Below, piece by piece: positions 1 to 15,500 of a stretch of 64,000 nucleotides of DNA. Both the position numbers and the translations under genes were made by a program. The notes below the pieces were generated by a model. The model did no database searches. It was given only the letters and a program-made list of their open reading frames with translations, and was not told the DNA's origin. The first letter of the stretch is position 1, and each line of letters begins with the position of its first letter. The stretch covers positions 73,124,174 through 73,188,173 of the forward strand of contig NC_054706.1 of the NCBI RefSeq assembly GCF_016097555.1, written 5' to 3'. The stretch is from Gigantopelta aegis. Its lineage: Eukaryota > Mollusca > Gastropoda > Neomphalida > Peltospiridae.

Positions 1-456
1 AAAGACAGGGTACAAATTGTCACTTGTTGTACAGGTACTTTAAAAAAAACATCCGAAAACCTATACAGGCATGTGATTTGGTATTCTTAAAAAAAGCTGA
101 AAATGTTCTATTATACAAAAGTGCAGCGATTTCTTTGACTGGTCATCAGTCTTATATCGCGATACACTGTCTACCGGTAAGCGAACAGCCATTAAGAAAA
201 TGGTTTAGTGGAAGTGCAATAATTACAAAAACCCTGAAAATAAAAGAAATGGGATTTTTTTTTTATGAAAACATTTTTACCGATTTATTTTACGATAAAG
301 ATTTTTTTTAAAAGCAGAATTCCACTAAAAAGCAGAAGAATCACATGCCTGACTATATGTGGGACAAACGGATTGGCAGAAGGACAGAGACAAAACATAT
401 AGTCCCCTACAGTTCCAACTGGAGGGGACTAATAAATGCAAGAATGTACTACAAAC
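1..456. other. Intron or downstream part of the USP36-like gene
   Basis: This lies 3' of the last exon I can place for the minus-strand protease gene. It is AT-rich. I see no conserved exon, and no clear family match to the dispersed repeats elsewhere in the window. The terminal exon of the protease is probably outside the window. Confidence 0.4.
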
Positions 457-578
457 CTTTGGAGAATCTATATCATTATTGGATTTATCCCTTTTTCTCT
501 TCATCTTAATCACGTCTTTCTCTATATCTTTCTTTATATCGACATCCATGTAGTTTTGACCACCATCCCATGATGGCA
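457..578 (-). CDS. USP36: USP36-like exon 15 (last exon visible)
   Basis: The acceptor is at 579-581 (TTTCAG). The first two bases complete a Val codon with exon 14, giving VPSWDGG. The donor after CCAAAG is GTTTGT. It encodes an acidic then Lys/Arg-rich segment (KMKRKRDK) consistent with the C-terminal tail of USP36/42. If the donor is not used, the frame stays open to a stop near 325, so this could instead be a shorter terminal exon. Confidence 0.65.
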
Positions 579-3500
579 CTGAAATTAAATATTTAATATA
601 CACAATGAACAAATTATGTCAAACAATAACAACCTACCATAAACATTTTCAGTGCATTGTGATGAACGTCCACAGGTTCAACTATAAACCAAGTTTTACT
701 GACCTAGGATTTAGGGTGATCTAAACGTGAAACTTTTAAGTTTTAACACATAAGTTGATGCCATTAGAAAAGTACTACCTGTATCTCGCGTTTTTACTTC
801 ATAAAGGCAAAACAAAAACACAGTTAATGCAGTATAACCTGCTCAAACAACCATCTATTTTAACCACCTCATGTTCAGTTGCAGGCACTATAAAACAATG
901 GTTTTACTTTTTTTCATGCTCAGCATATGTTTCAATGTGTATGATATGACAGAAATCAGTCAGATGACAACAATTACTAGCCTAATTATCTAAATCAGTT
1001 GGGTAACAAGGACTGTCTCAGTTATTTAAATCAGTTGGATGACAACAAGGAATGGCAGTTATCTAAATCTTAGTCGTGTGACAGTAAGGACTGGCCTAAT
1101 TATCTAAATCTGTTGGGTAACAAGGACTGTTCCAGTTATCTAAATCAGTCGGGTGACAGTAAGGACTGGCCCAGTTGTCTAGACTGTAAATAGTAACTGA
1201 CCGGATGAGCCATATCCTTTAAAAGATGTGCTTTTCTCCAACTCTTCAGCTACTTTAGAAGACTTTGTGCCATCCCACATCGTTCTCACAGCCTTGTGCT
1301 GGTCCGAGGGGTGATCCCATTGATGTTCAGCCACTGAACAGAAAAAAAAAAAACTTTAATGATACACACACGGCTCAGTTTACTTTATCTGGGAAACATA
1401 CACAGGTAACTGACGAGCACAGTCACATTGAGATTTTCATCAACAATCATCCATTTCTTACACACCCTTTGTGACAACAGCATTAGTTATTTATTGTAAC
1501 ACATATACATGTGATATCAATTTAAAGATATGCAATTGGCTGCCGTCAGGCGATAACACTGTCGCTACAGTAATTGTGAAACAACTTGTTTTAAGATAAT
1601 TGTATCTAATGTAAGTGCTGCACTCTGCATTTTCAACAAAAAGTATGGAATCTTGCAAAAAAATATATATATATAAAAATGGTTTTAAAAAGTATTTAAA
1701 AAAAGTATATTTTTCATCAATATACCCCAATAGGTAGCCATATATTGGCTACCTTTGTCCTAGTAATGTTTGCTACTTATGACCAACTTCAAGGAATGGT
1801 GTGTACCCTGTTGTGAGGATTTGTGATTGTTGAACACTCTGTTCTGCATATTTCAGTGCCCTGTCACTTGGTCACTGAGAGCAGCAGGATCAGAGAGCTC
1901 TATAAACATTCCACTCAACAAAGAACAAACCAATCCTGAAAAAAAAAGACTACCAAAGCATAAATCTTAAATGGTCAAATTTGAAATTAGATTTCTTAAG
2001 TTCTGTTTTGCAGAAAAAAAGTATAAAAAGTAGTATTTCTAAGAAAAAAGTATAATACTTTTTAAAAAGAATAAAGTGGCAGCACTGCTAATGGCCACTC
2101 ATGTATGGACAGAATGTAAAAAAAACATGATCATTTTCTCTTTTCTTACTTAACCTTGCCTTTCACCTATGGCATTTCCCCCCTTATCATGTAGACTGGT
2201 CCAAACATTTCAACTGCCAATCAAATGGCTAAAATCTTCCATCCTGATCCAGTCATAGGATAGCTACTTCCTTCTTTATCCTTTGCTTTTGTGGTTCTGA
2301 TGGTTTTTATTTTGCTCTTATTTATTCAAGGCATGTGATTAGGGGGGAAATGCCAATGGTCGGGGTTATGATGAAAAGAAAACAGTTAATACATAGCACT
2401 AAAATTAAGACATAATGTTCAGATGTCAGCATCTAAACTGCAAAATGTTGTAATGTTTGTTAAAATTAGCTATTTAAAATTCAGATGTCAGCAGCTAAAC
2501 TGCAAAATGTTGTAATGTTTGTTAAAATTAGCTACTTAAAAAAAACACCACAAAAAACAACTATATTTATATCAGACTTCACCATTTGAGGGGAGCTATC
2601 ACTCTCGCTCCCCAACACTCCCCTAAGATGAATTCAAGGATAATAATTTTAGCTCCCCTGAGCATGTGAATTTATATAGTATCAATATAGTAATATTTTA
2701 GATGACACCCCATGGTCTATGTTAGGGGAGCAATGATCCACTCCCCTCAATTTTTTTTTTGAAGTGAAAGTCTGTTGTATTATAGGTAAAATTGGTTAAA
2801 AATCTTTTCAGGATGACCATTTTTTAATGGTAAAAAATGAACAAAATCGAATACAAACCTGGCTTCAGTTCGCAGTCTTTTGTTTTTTCTACCCAGACAT
2901 AATGTTTCATTTCTTCATCATGAGACTCATCATCTTTATGATGTCGGTGTTTCCTTTCAGCATGGTCCTTGTCTTTTTTATGTTTATGTTTCTTCTTCTT
3001 CTTTTTCTGTTTTTCAATGAACTGTATCAGATCATCGCTCTGTTCCATCAGGTGTTTGGACTTCTTCTTAAGTTTTTTCTCCCTTTTAAGCTCTCTTTTA
3101 GATTTATCATTTGACCGTTTTTCCGTTGTATCCATTAGGGAACAGGAACTGTTTATGTTGGTGCCACTGTTAACCACCATCAGTGACTCGGAAGGTCCCA
3201 GAGATAACATGCTGGCGCTGTATGCCACGTTTGTATCTAGAATAGTCCCCATGCTGGCATTACTCGCAGATTCTTTTAAAATCTTTTCATTGCTTTCGGG
3301 AAGTCCTAGAGATAACATACTAGCACTAGTTGTTACATTTGTATTGTCAGTTGAAACTGTGCAGGTTTTACTTGCAGATTTATTAACAATAACTCCGTCT
3401 GTCTCAGAATGTTCCAGAGATAACATACTAGCGCTAGTTGTCACATTTGTATTATCGGTATTCACTGTGGAGGCTTTACTCACAAAGTTATCTACAATCA

Positions 3501-6500
3501 CATCGTCCATACCAGGAGGTCCGAGAGATACCATGCTGGCACTAGTTGTCACGTCTGTATCATCCGCAGACACGTCAGTTTTACTTGCAGATTCTTTTAA
3601 AATCATCTGAGAAAGTTCCAGAGATAACATACTGGTGCTGCTTGTCACATCTCTAACTGACATCACGCTGGTTTTACTTATAGATTCTTTTAAAATCGTA
3701 TTGTCCACCTCAGGAAGTCCCACAGATAACATACTGGTGCTAGTTGTCACGTTTGTATCTCTGGCAGACAGGTTGGTTTTACTTGCAGATTTATCTAAAA
3801 TCAGGTCATCAGTCTCAGAAAGTCCGACAGATAACATGCTGGCACTGGTTGTCACGTTTGTATCTCCAGCAGACACGTCGGTTTTATTCGCAGATTCTTT
3901 TATAATCAATTCGTCCGTCTCGGAATGTCCCAGAGATAACACACTAGCGCTAGCTGTCATGTTTGTATTACTCATCGATATCACACAATCACTCGCAGAT
4001 CTACCCAAGAACCTTTCTTCTGGTTTTAGTTTTGGTGTTTTTACTTCAACATCCACTTGTGTAGATTCACTGGATGTGGTATTGTTAGAATCAACAGTCT
4101 GTTCACCGGGTAAAGGAATGAGCCGTCCTGCAGAAGTGGACTCCGGAAGGTTTGTCATCTCGGCTGGTTTACATTCCTTGTTGACGTGCCACTCTGTAGT
4201 AGAGATAGACAATGTCCCGACCGAGGTACTCGGCCCCAGTTTCTTAACATGCCACGTTAAGTTTGGCATCGACTTTGAGCTGGATGGCATCACACACGTA
4301 TCGCTTTGTCTATAAGTTTCACTAAACTTCAGCGAGATTTTTTTCTCGGGTATTCCTAGAAGGCTTGCATTGCCCGGAACAGACGTGGTGGCATTAAGTT
4401 TACTATCAAACACAACTGTCCCATTCTGAATGACGTCGTCTCCATTCCTATGAACTGGGACCCCGTTGTTCCCATTCACTTTGTTGGGCCGTTCATGATC
4501 AGAATCAGAATCGTCACCATATGGTACAAGTCCAGGCATATGCGGTTTCGAATCGCCGTTCACCAATTTATCTCGACTTCTTTCAAAAGTGGTCACTTTA
4601 CCATTTTTAATGTGAACAACAATCCGTGGTTTTGCACATTCGTTCAACACCTTGAGGCGTTTATTTGGTGTCAGTGTCGTTCCGTCGGCAATACAGGTTG
4701 CACTACGCTTCTTGCCGACAGGGCAGCCCACATCTCCACTTGGACTTCCTGCCGAAACTAACGAGCCAAACGACTGTTTCTCCTGTAGTGGCTTTTTACT
4801 AACAATGTGTGTAATATTGTTATTGACAGGATGGCTCGCATCTGTACTACGAATACCTGAAGAAGAAAAAACCTAAACTACAGCAAAATTATTCAGAAAA
4901 ATTATAACTTTTTAACGTGAAATAGGAAATGAAACCACATTATACTTAAATTATACTCAAAATTATAACTTGTTAATGTGGAAAAAGAAATGAAACCACC
5001 TTATAGTTAAATTATTCTGATACAAAATTGATATACAATCCTGGAATGGGAAACTGTGCAATGTGTTCCACGAGGTTAATCGATCCTACAATCTCAGGTG
5101 AATTCTGTACTATTCAGGATGGATTAAAACGAAAAATCCCCATTAACTATCAACTATTATTCCAGTTATACAAACAATATTTATTCCACCTGACGGGCAT
5201 TTATCCAGTCCTTCTGTGGGTCCAAACACAGGCCCCTTCCCAAAAAAATGTAGCACTGAAAATTCCCAATTTCTATTCTACAAATTCCCAATATATATAT
5301 TTAATTGTGTGTGTTCTAATAAATTAATATAACAATGGTGTACTCAGGGGCGGAATTGGTGAACTGTAAAAAAGAGGAAATCTAGAGGGGTCTGGACCGC
5401 CATTTTTACTTCAGATATCCCACGCTGCATTGCGACGCCAGCTAAAGCTTACTCGCTCCCTTTGCAAATGAAACTAAATAAGAAACGCGGCTGCATTTAG
5501 ATTCATAATGACGTCACACTGTTATTTGATGTGTATCGTCATCAGTTTTACAGTATCGTAGTGCTAAGATAACTTCGAAAATCTGGGCCCAGAAGCTTAC
5601 ATGACCAATCCCCCCCACCCGAGGAAAGGATTAAAATGTGAAGCACTCGATGTTCCATGAGAGGAAAACCGCAGATACGAGGAGAATTCCCACCCTTGTG
5701 TACTGCATCATTCAGTGGCATTAAAAAATGTCCCAAATATGATTATCAGACAGGGGACAATGACAAAAAATCCTGGATATATTCCTGCTTGAAATAAAAA
5801 CACACATCACTAATGTTCGATTACAGTTTTATATTTCTGTGCCATCTTAACTGTTTAAGACTAACTTAATTCTAAGTAAAAATAAAGTATGTCGATACAG
5901 TGATGTCCCTCTAAACAGGACCAAGTTTAAAAAAAAAAAAAAAAAGTCCAGTATTAAGGGGTAGAGAGGTTATGCTCTGAACCAGGGTTTGCTCTGCCAA
6001 CCACCAAATTAGCCAATTGCAAATTTTAAACACAAATGGCAAATTTTATTTTGGCATAAGAATGGTGGGTTTTTTGTTATTTTTTTAATTTTAATAGATA
6101 ATTTGGCAAAATTGTCTATACACCCAGAGTTAACCCTGCGAACTGTTATGATATTCAGAAAAAGGACCATGAAAAAAATCCAGCTTTGAGGGGTTTCGTT
6201 ATACATTAATTTGATAAAATTAGCTTTCAAAACTGACCATTTTGCATGGAGTGGTTAACATGACCAGACTTGTGCATGTTGTTAACTGCATGATCAACTG
6301 GGACCTGTGGTCCAATGAAGGTATTCTGAAAAGCAGAAATAAAACAAATGAAGATGCTACTAACAAACACATATCCAAAAATAGGATACAAATGTATAAT
6401 ACTTTTTCTGTTAATCCAGTGTATCATACGACTTCAAAGAAAAAACAACAAAACTTATGGTGAGGTACATGATATGCCCATCAGGAGTTTGATGGAAAAC

Positions 6501-9500
6501 CATAGATATTAATGAATATGTTACGGGTATGATTCAATTCTAATTATGTGAAATTTTTGCAATGGGAAGGCTAAATAAGATTTTCCTATGATGTTCAGAA
6601 TATAGATAAATTATTTCATTTATTTGAATCACAGTGACCTAGTAATTGCATGTGACACACCACCATCCCAAGTTGTTCCTACATGTGAGGTTTGATGGTC
6701 CTGTATGCAAGGTCTGGTCCGGACAAGGATTTACTGTTATGTGCAGTAGACTGTGAAAAGTAGGTCACAGTGACCTGGTAATAGTACACGACACACCGCC
6801 ATCCCAAGTTGTTCCTACATGTGAAGTTTGATGGTCCTGTATGCAAGATATGGTCTGGACAAGAAAAAGTTAACAGACGGACGTATGGATGGACAATGCC
6901 ATACCATAATACAACCCATAAAGAAAAAGAAAAACAAAAGAATTAAATTGCAGGACCTCTGAAATGACTGAATGTTTTTTTTTTTTAATTACTGGTATTA
7001 TGATGTACAGTCACAAAAATTAGTAAGGTGATGGTTTTTGCCACTAAAGGAATAAAGTTAAAGTTTTGTATAACAATAACACTAGAGCACATTGATTTAT
7101 TAATCACTGGCTATTGGATGTCAAACATTTGGTAATTTTGACAAATAGTTTTAGAGAGAAAACCCGCTTCTTTTTTCCCCATTAGTAGTAATGGATCTTT
7201 TATATGCACCATCCCACAGACAGGACAGCACATTATAATGGCCTTTGGTATACCAGTCGTGGTGCACTAGCTGGAACAAGAAATAGCCAAATGGGCCCAC
7301 CGACGGGGATCAATCCCACACACCAAATGAAAGTTTTACCATTGGGCTACATTCCACCCCCAAAAAGGAAAAAAGAAGCTCACCCTTGATTTTGAAATCT
7401 TGGTATAAAACAGAAGATATGCTTCGGAATCAAACACACGGCTTGGTTTGACCTGTTGAACCTGGTAACAAAAATAAGTCAATGTTTAACAAGAAGCGGG
7501 CACATTTTTATTTGAGGACTATTTGAAATACCTAAATAAAGACACATTTCTAACAAGAATCTAACGATTTGTTTATTACAATGAACAAAAATCTAAACTC
7601 AGCCACAGCAATATACAAATCAGTCTATATTAATTACTCAGATTTCATGAACAGCAAAATGTTCTAAAACACACATGCATCCTGTAATAGTGGTCTGCTT
7701 GTTTAATCCATATGTTAAATAAAAAATTTTTTTAAATAATGTGAATTGATACTATGGCTTCTGATAATTCAGGCTAACATTCTACCGTGTCATACAATCA
7801 GCTTTATTCAATACCTGTGATGTCACACTATTGTTCAAGGTGTGGATTGTATTTCAAGAATCAACACCTGTGAAACAATGCAATTTCAACTTTTCATGAG
7901 TTCAGGTCAGGGATTCGAACCCACTACTTGTAGAACTTGTACATTGTAAACATGTACAATGCTTTAGCCTACAAGGCAAAACATTCTGCATCATCAAATA
8001 AACATGTAATATATGCCTTATCAACAAAGTGATAAACCTAGTGATAGTGATATATTCAGTGAAGATTGCTGGAAACCAAATTGGAAATTAAAAGATTTTG
8101 CTCATTACACTTAATGCTAGCCATCCACTGCTAAGCCTTTCCTGACCAAAACGTTCAGGTTAGGTCCGAAAGGATCTATCGTTTTGGGTTATTAATTTTA
8201 TAAATATTCGTTGCCATTTAACCAATATTTTTATTAAAAAAGATAGAGAAGATAATTTAACAGTCATGTAATTTGTTTTAATGAATGATGGATTACGTTG
8301 GCTAATGCACTCGGAAGTGTAGATTCATGAAAAACATTTAACTCAGGACCCGTGAATTATCTTTCATGAATCTACACCTCCTCATACATTCTCTATTACA
8401 GAATTATAGGAGTACTGCCGCCTTGTGGAACATCTTACCATGCTATCGTTCATGCAGTACCACAGCTGACTGGGCGACTTCACGTAGCTAAAATAGTGTC
8501 CGGAATGGCAATGCTGCCCTGAATGGACCAGAACAGCGTTCAGGCTGTACAGTACAGGTTCTCCCTGAAATACACAATACACAAGTATTAAATTAACAAC
8601 ACACAGAAACTCTGTAACAAAACTTGAGGAAAGAAAGGTAAAGTTTGTTTTGTTTAACAACACCACTAGAGCACATTGATGTATTAATCATCGACTATTG
8701 GATGTCAAACATCTGGTAATTTTGACATATAGTCTTAGAGAGGAAACCCATTAACTTTTTTTATTAGTAGAAACAGATCTTTTATATGCACCAGCCCACA
8801 GACAGGATACACATACCACAGCCGTTAATAAACCAGTCACAGTTGTGGTAGAAATTTGTGCGTGCGAGTTGTGTGCCCGTGTGCCGTGCAACTACTCTGG
8901 ACCTACATACTGGGTAAGCGACGTGGAGTGCGTACCGCACGCTTGAACGCACGCGTGACCATGAACGCATTTACCACATAAATAATAGTTAAAATGAACA
9001 AGACAACAAGATGTCACTTTAAAGACGGGTTGTTATTGCATTGAAAACACAGGAATTTTATACATGAAATATTATGCAAATATCAACCAAAGTTATGAAC
9101 TAAGAATACTATTAACACTAAACTATGAAAACATATAGTTAACCAGTGATGTCAATTACAAGTATCACAATTAAAAATCTATATTTATTTAAACAGCCAA
9201 AAGACTAGGCAGTCGCCCATTATCCATTGAATGTTCACAGTGACTGACTAACAACACCAGGAGACTAGACAATCGCCCATTATCTCAAGATGCTCTCAAT
9301 GACCAGTTAATTAAAGAGTTATACACAAAAGAACTACAATATTACATATAGGTAGTTACATATATTTATTTAAACCACCAAAAGACTAAGCAATTGCCCA
9401 TTATCAATTGAGTGTTCTCAGTGACTGACTAACAACACCAGGAGACTAGACAATCGCCCATTATCTCAAGATGCTCTCAATGACCAGTTAATTAATTATC

Positions 9501-12500
9501 TATCCTAAATTTAATAAAGTAATTATTGAGTTGGATCCCAAAACTACTATTAATTTAGAAAGATTGCAAAGGAAGCTAAAGACAATCGTCTATTTACCTC
9601 TCAATGCTGTCCAAAATGTAAGAAAAATATTCAGTGAAACGTTATAACTGCAAAGTTTAGCTCGATCAGCTGATAGTTGTCAAAATTTGGATCCAAACTG
9701 TTTACAACTGACGTAACAGTTCTATTTATACCCCAACATTGACGTCACTGGTCTTTTTTTAATCTCTAGTATGACGTCAAATATACTCTCAAGAAAAACA
9801 CAATATGGTCTTACAATACACAACGGACACATAAATCAGCGAATATCTAAGCATATATTTCTAATATCAATGTTATTTATAATCCATAACGTTAACCAAA
9901 ACAACAACATCGTTTTCACAGGTTAAGCAATAACACTACGGTTCCGGTCTATTAACCAACAATGCTTTACAGCAAACCGGAAATAGTTCGTCTCGTGCAT
10001 TTCCGCTCGCAAAGCAGACGACATTTAGCAAGAAATACTTAAGTTTTTTATGAAATACTCAAATATTAATATTCAGTTAAGTATTTACTGAACTATAATG
10101 ATACATAATTTAATCACGGACATTGGCCTGTCCATCTACACGTTAATTACTTCAAATCATGGAAGAAATAAAAAGGTAAACGTCACGTTTCAACATAGCT
10201 GTCCACGGTGAAACATTGAAATTTAATTTTAAAGGATCGTGCTCTTTGAAACAATTAATTTCACAACAACAGTGCACTGGCTGGAACGAGAAATAGCCCA
10301 ATGGGCCCACCGATGGGGATTAATCCCAAACCGACCTTGCATGAGACAAGCGCTTTACCACTGGGCTATGTCCCGCCCCTCATTTAGTTGGTGTCCAAAG
10401 TCTACTCCTACCAAATAGAAGATAAACATTTGTAATAAATATATAAAATGAATTAAAAAAATTGTCTGTTATAAATAGCAATGATTGGGATGGCAAATAT
10501 ACAGACGACTGTTAATTTAATGGCATGATAAATGTGTCTTCTTTACCTGTCTTTGGCTTAAATATGGCCGTATATTGAGCTTGTCCGGAAAACTCGATGT
10601 GTCTAGTTATCTTTCCTGTCGTACGATTATAGTCAAATCTGAAAGTGAAATTTTACAATTAATATGTTGTTAACGTCAAATACAGCTACTGTTGTTTATG
10701 GACATTGTAGAGAAGAATAGATGCTTATTCTCAATCAAACTACCAGAAACCATGACAACATGATATAAACAAGCTTTCTGAGAGTACTACAAAAGCAATA
10801 CATGTCACCTACTGGGCCCAACAAATTTTCGTATTGCTCAAGTTCAAGGGCAATAACTCTGTGAAAAATGTGTAAATTGCTGTAAAGTTAAACTTAATCT
10901 GTAACATAATAAAGCTTTATACAAAATTTCATATCAGTATCTTCAGGCATTGAAAGAAAAAACTTTGAAAAACAAAAGTTCAAAGGGAATAATTCAAATG
11001 ACAAATGGGTAAATTGCCATGAAAGTCAAACACGATCTGTAAAAGAACATGGCAAAGCTATACAAGTCATTTCAGTTCAATATCTCGAGGCATTGTGAAA
11101 TAAACATCTGGAAAACTATATGTGAGACAGACAGATAAAAAGATTGTTGGATTGTTTTTGTATGTATGATAATTTCTTTGTACAGAATGATTAAATACCT
11201 TTTGAGCTGAATCGTCAAAACATTGGGGTGCTTGTGGACGGAAAGTCGCTTTTCAGCCGAAACTTTCTGTTTACATCTAAAAAAAAAACACAAAAAAAAG
11301 CCAACATTACAAAACGTAAAACAAATACAAAATGATCTAATTATAAAACAAACAACACTTACTTACTGGTCTGCTACCAAATGAATGTTTAGAATATCTG
11401 TTCCAAAAAAAAAAAATCAGCACGTGTACATTCTCCTAAACAGGACAGCACATACCATGGTTCTTAAATTGAACTTATCAACCATTGGTTGGAATAGGAT
11501 ATAATTCAAATTGTCCAATAATGGTGATCAATCATGTGATTAACTGTGGTCTAGCACATTCTGCTCCATATTGAGAGGAAACTCGCTACATTTTTTCATT
11601 AGTAGCAATGGATATTTTATATACACCATCCCACAGACTGGATACCACCTTTGATATACCACTCTTAATACATCTATTAATTCAAATTTGAACTTGGTAT
11701 TACTTCCCATACAAATAAAAGAACAGTTACCTAGAACACATATACGCATTTTCGCTTTCTAAAGTTTCAGGTTGAACAAATTTCTCGAATGCTTTTTCCA
11801 ATGTTGCCACATTCTGAAAAAAACAAAAAACACATCTTTAGTACCCATACAACTAATTCATTGAAACAGGCATACAGATTTTAAGTGAAACAATATTTTT
11901 TACGGATCTAAAAGTTAAAGTTTGTTTTGTTTAATGACACTACTAGAGCAAATTGTTTTGTTAAAGGGAAGGTCAACTCAAATATGAGCCTGATGTGTTG
12001 ATAAGATGCATACCTGGACGACAAAAACATATACTGATACTTTAAGAAATGAAAAACCCATAATTTTAGAGTTAATAAAAAACGTGATTATTCCTGCTAA
12101 CTGGGGGCAGCCATTTTGTTTCGTTTTTGTGATGCCCAGTGGTATAGCTTGGGGTGAAGTGACGTCGGCTCCGCCAAATGCCTCTATGCACAGTGCAAAC
12201 AAATGCTCCAATTTATGACAAGGCGCTTTGCTTTCATCAACCTGACTTGTAAAACAACATAAATGACTTGTAAAACAACATAAATGACTTGATAGTATAA
12301 TAAACTATTTAACTAAATATATTTCAATTTGCATCAATAGAACGAAATGGAGTTGTAGTATTTTACTCTTTTAAAAAATCTAAAGAAAAAATGCATATTA
12401 TTAGGCCTATTGGTAGGGTACATTCGAGCAAAAACCGACCACTCACGATACCCAAGTGATAATTTTATTTTTTGTGATTTTAGATGGGAAAGTCTACTTA

Positions 12501-15500
12501 ATCAAGGGTTTTACCAAATTACTTACAGTAATAAAGCAGGACAGCTGATAATGAGGGGTGTCCGCGCGGTTATCACACAATACCCTGTGATCTTAATAAA
12601 AGAGGCACGTCTTTTTAGATGTCTAGACAGTGTCTGGGAACCGTCTAAATATACACCTGCCAATCAGGAACCACAGGTATAGGCCACGGAAAGAAAAGAC
12701 CAATTAACCAAGAAAACACTCCAATTATTATTTCAGTACGTAAGTTAATTTATGTACAAAACATAAGACAGTTATTTCAACACTTTGACAATGGTGGCTT
12801 ATTTTGTACTGAAAAATAACATATACTTGGTGCTGGCTTACTGGGATGGATATTATTACAGAACATTGTGATGCATCAGCAAAAATCAGGTGTGTTTTGT
12901 TTCTTCAGTTCTAAGACTAATTCCTGACGTGACACGTTAGGTATTACATAATCACCAGCTCGCCAGAAGGCATATTCACTGGGATGGTACAAAATGGCTG
13001 CACCCGTTATATATAATAGCCGTCAAATTTAAGCGTTTTATTAATTAACTATACGATTCTACTTGTTGATATTAAGCAATAATGTGCATTATATATCGTT
13101 GTCTCTGCATACCAAGCCAAATGCCTTAATTGTCCCCTCCTTAAATCATCGGCTATTGGATGTCAAACATTTGGTAATTCTGACATATAGAGAGGAAACC
13201 CACTACATTTTTTCATTAGTAACAATGGGTATTTTATATACACCATCTCACAGACCGAATACCACAACCTTTGATATACCACTGTTAATACACTCACTAG
13301 CTGGGACGAGAAATAGCCCAATGGCCACCACCAGGGATCGACCCTAAACCGACTGCGCATCAGGCAAGTGCTTCACCACTGGGCTACATCCCAACTCTTA
13401 ACAAATCTAATAAGTCATTTCAACACAAATTTACGAGTAAATTTCTTGAACTCTAATCATATTCATTCATAAAGAATTAATATGAAAAACCCCACTTCAA
13501 TTATTAATCTCAAACATAATAGTTAAATTTAGTGTTGTGAAATATACTCTTCAAAAAAAGAAACGCAAAAGGGTACAAATGGGTTATAACTCCGATTTTA
13601 TGTTTCCTACCGGTTCATGCTTTGTGAATATAAGGTCATTGCATGTCCCAAACACATTCCCACGGTTACATTCGATAAAACGCAGCTACTGTACAATAAA
13701 GTTCCAAAATGTGAATATTCGCAAAAACGCAGCCACGTGCAAACCATGTCACCACTGCACGTGCGTTGTCTGCACGTGCAACATGAACACCGACAGTATA
13801 AAAGTGCAGGGTGTTCGCTTGCCTGGCCTCTGTATCTGGCCGACAGTTGACAATCCAGGACATGCCACGTCTCAGTGAACCGCAGAGAAACAATGCCATC
13901 GGCCGACTAGACGCAGGCGAATCCAGAACGGCTGTTGCCAGGGCATTCCATGTGTCCCCAAGCACCATCTCCAGACTGTGGGACCGTTACCAGCAACATG
14001 GATCAACACGTGACCTCCCTAGATCCGGTCGACCACGGGTCACTACCCCCGGGCAGGACCGCTACATCCGGGTACGCCACCTTCGGGAACGATTGACTAC
14101 TGCCACCTCCACAGCCGCAGCAATACCAGGTTTGCGCAGGATATCCGACCAGACCGTACGGAACCGCCTACGTGAGGTAGGAATTCGTGCCAGACGTCCA
14201 GTTCGAGGTGTCATCTTAACACCACAACACCGTCGACTCCGACTGCAGTGGTGCCAGATTCATCGACAATGGCCTCAACTGCGATGGAGACAGGTGTGGT
14301 TCAGTGACGAGTCCCGATTTCTGCTCCGACGTCATGATGGAAGATGTCGCGTGTATAGGCGTCGTGGTGAACGTTATGCGGCAAACTGCGTGCAGGAAGT
14401 GGACAGATTCGGCGGGGGTAGTGTCATGGTGTGGGCAGCCATCTCACACACTGGCAGAACTGACCTGGTCCACGTGCAGGGCAACCTGAATGCACAGGGC
14501 TACATTGACCAGATCCTCCGGCCACACATCGTTCCAGTTATGGCCAACGCCAACGCAGTGTTCCAACATGACAACGCCAGGCCTCACACAGCACGTCTCA
14601 CAACGGCTTTCCTACAGAACAACAACATTAATGTCCTTCCTTGGCCATCGATATCACCGGATTTGAACCCAATTGAGCATCTATGGGACGAGTTGGACCG
14701 ACGCCTCTGACAGCGACAACCACAGCCCAGACCCTGCCCGAGCTGGCAGCAGCCTTGCAGGCCGAGTGGGCCACCATCCCCCAGGACGTCATCCGTACTA
14801 TGGTTGCTTCAATGGGCAGGCGGTGCCAGGCAGTTGTCAACACACGCGGAGGCCACACCCGGTATTGACTCCAGATGACCTTGACCTTGGTGGTGTGTCC
14901 TATCACTTACAATGGACTAGAGTGAATTGTGAACAATCCTGCAACATTTGGTAATTATCGGACTCACCATTCAATAATTAAATCAATTCTCCAAATGTTA
15001 CGACAATGTGGTTTTGCGTTTCTTCTTTTGAAGAGTATATGTTTGGTAAGACCAACCATAAAATATTATCTATGTGTAATAACTTGAATTCCCAACTCGA
15101 ACCTTTCATACATAAAATCAATGTAAATTTTTAGTTTTTCTTCAATTTAATGATGACAACAGAACTACCTACCAATTCACTGCAAATCTGATAAAGATTA
15201 AAAACAAATTTCAAGGATAGATTCGAAATAAATAAGAGTCTGACACTAACCTTGACCTCAAGGCTGATGTCCATAAAAGGATCAAATGTATTCGATCTTT
15301 CTCCGCACCTGAGGCACTTTACTGAAACAAAATTTAAACTCCTCAACAACAAATATTCCAATGACAAAAATCATGGTCAGTCATAGTAAACAAGTCTTCG
15401 CCAAGAAAGGCGAATCATCAGTATCACTCCCCTCCACACTCGCCTGAAAAGTTTTAGGCGAGTATGAAATTGATTGCCTTGCAATAAAAGAGCTAGCTCT

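Noticed and set aside
2969-4315. Plus-strand frames opposite USP36-like exon 13
   Set aside because: They are antisense shadows of a repetitive coding exon; the minus frame joins in phase with exons on both sides.
12410-12682. 90-codon plus-strand ORF
   Set aside because: No family resemblance, and it sits inside a repeat-rich intron.
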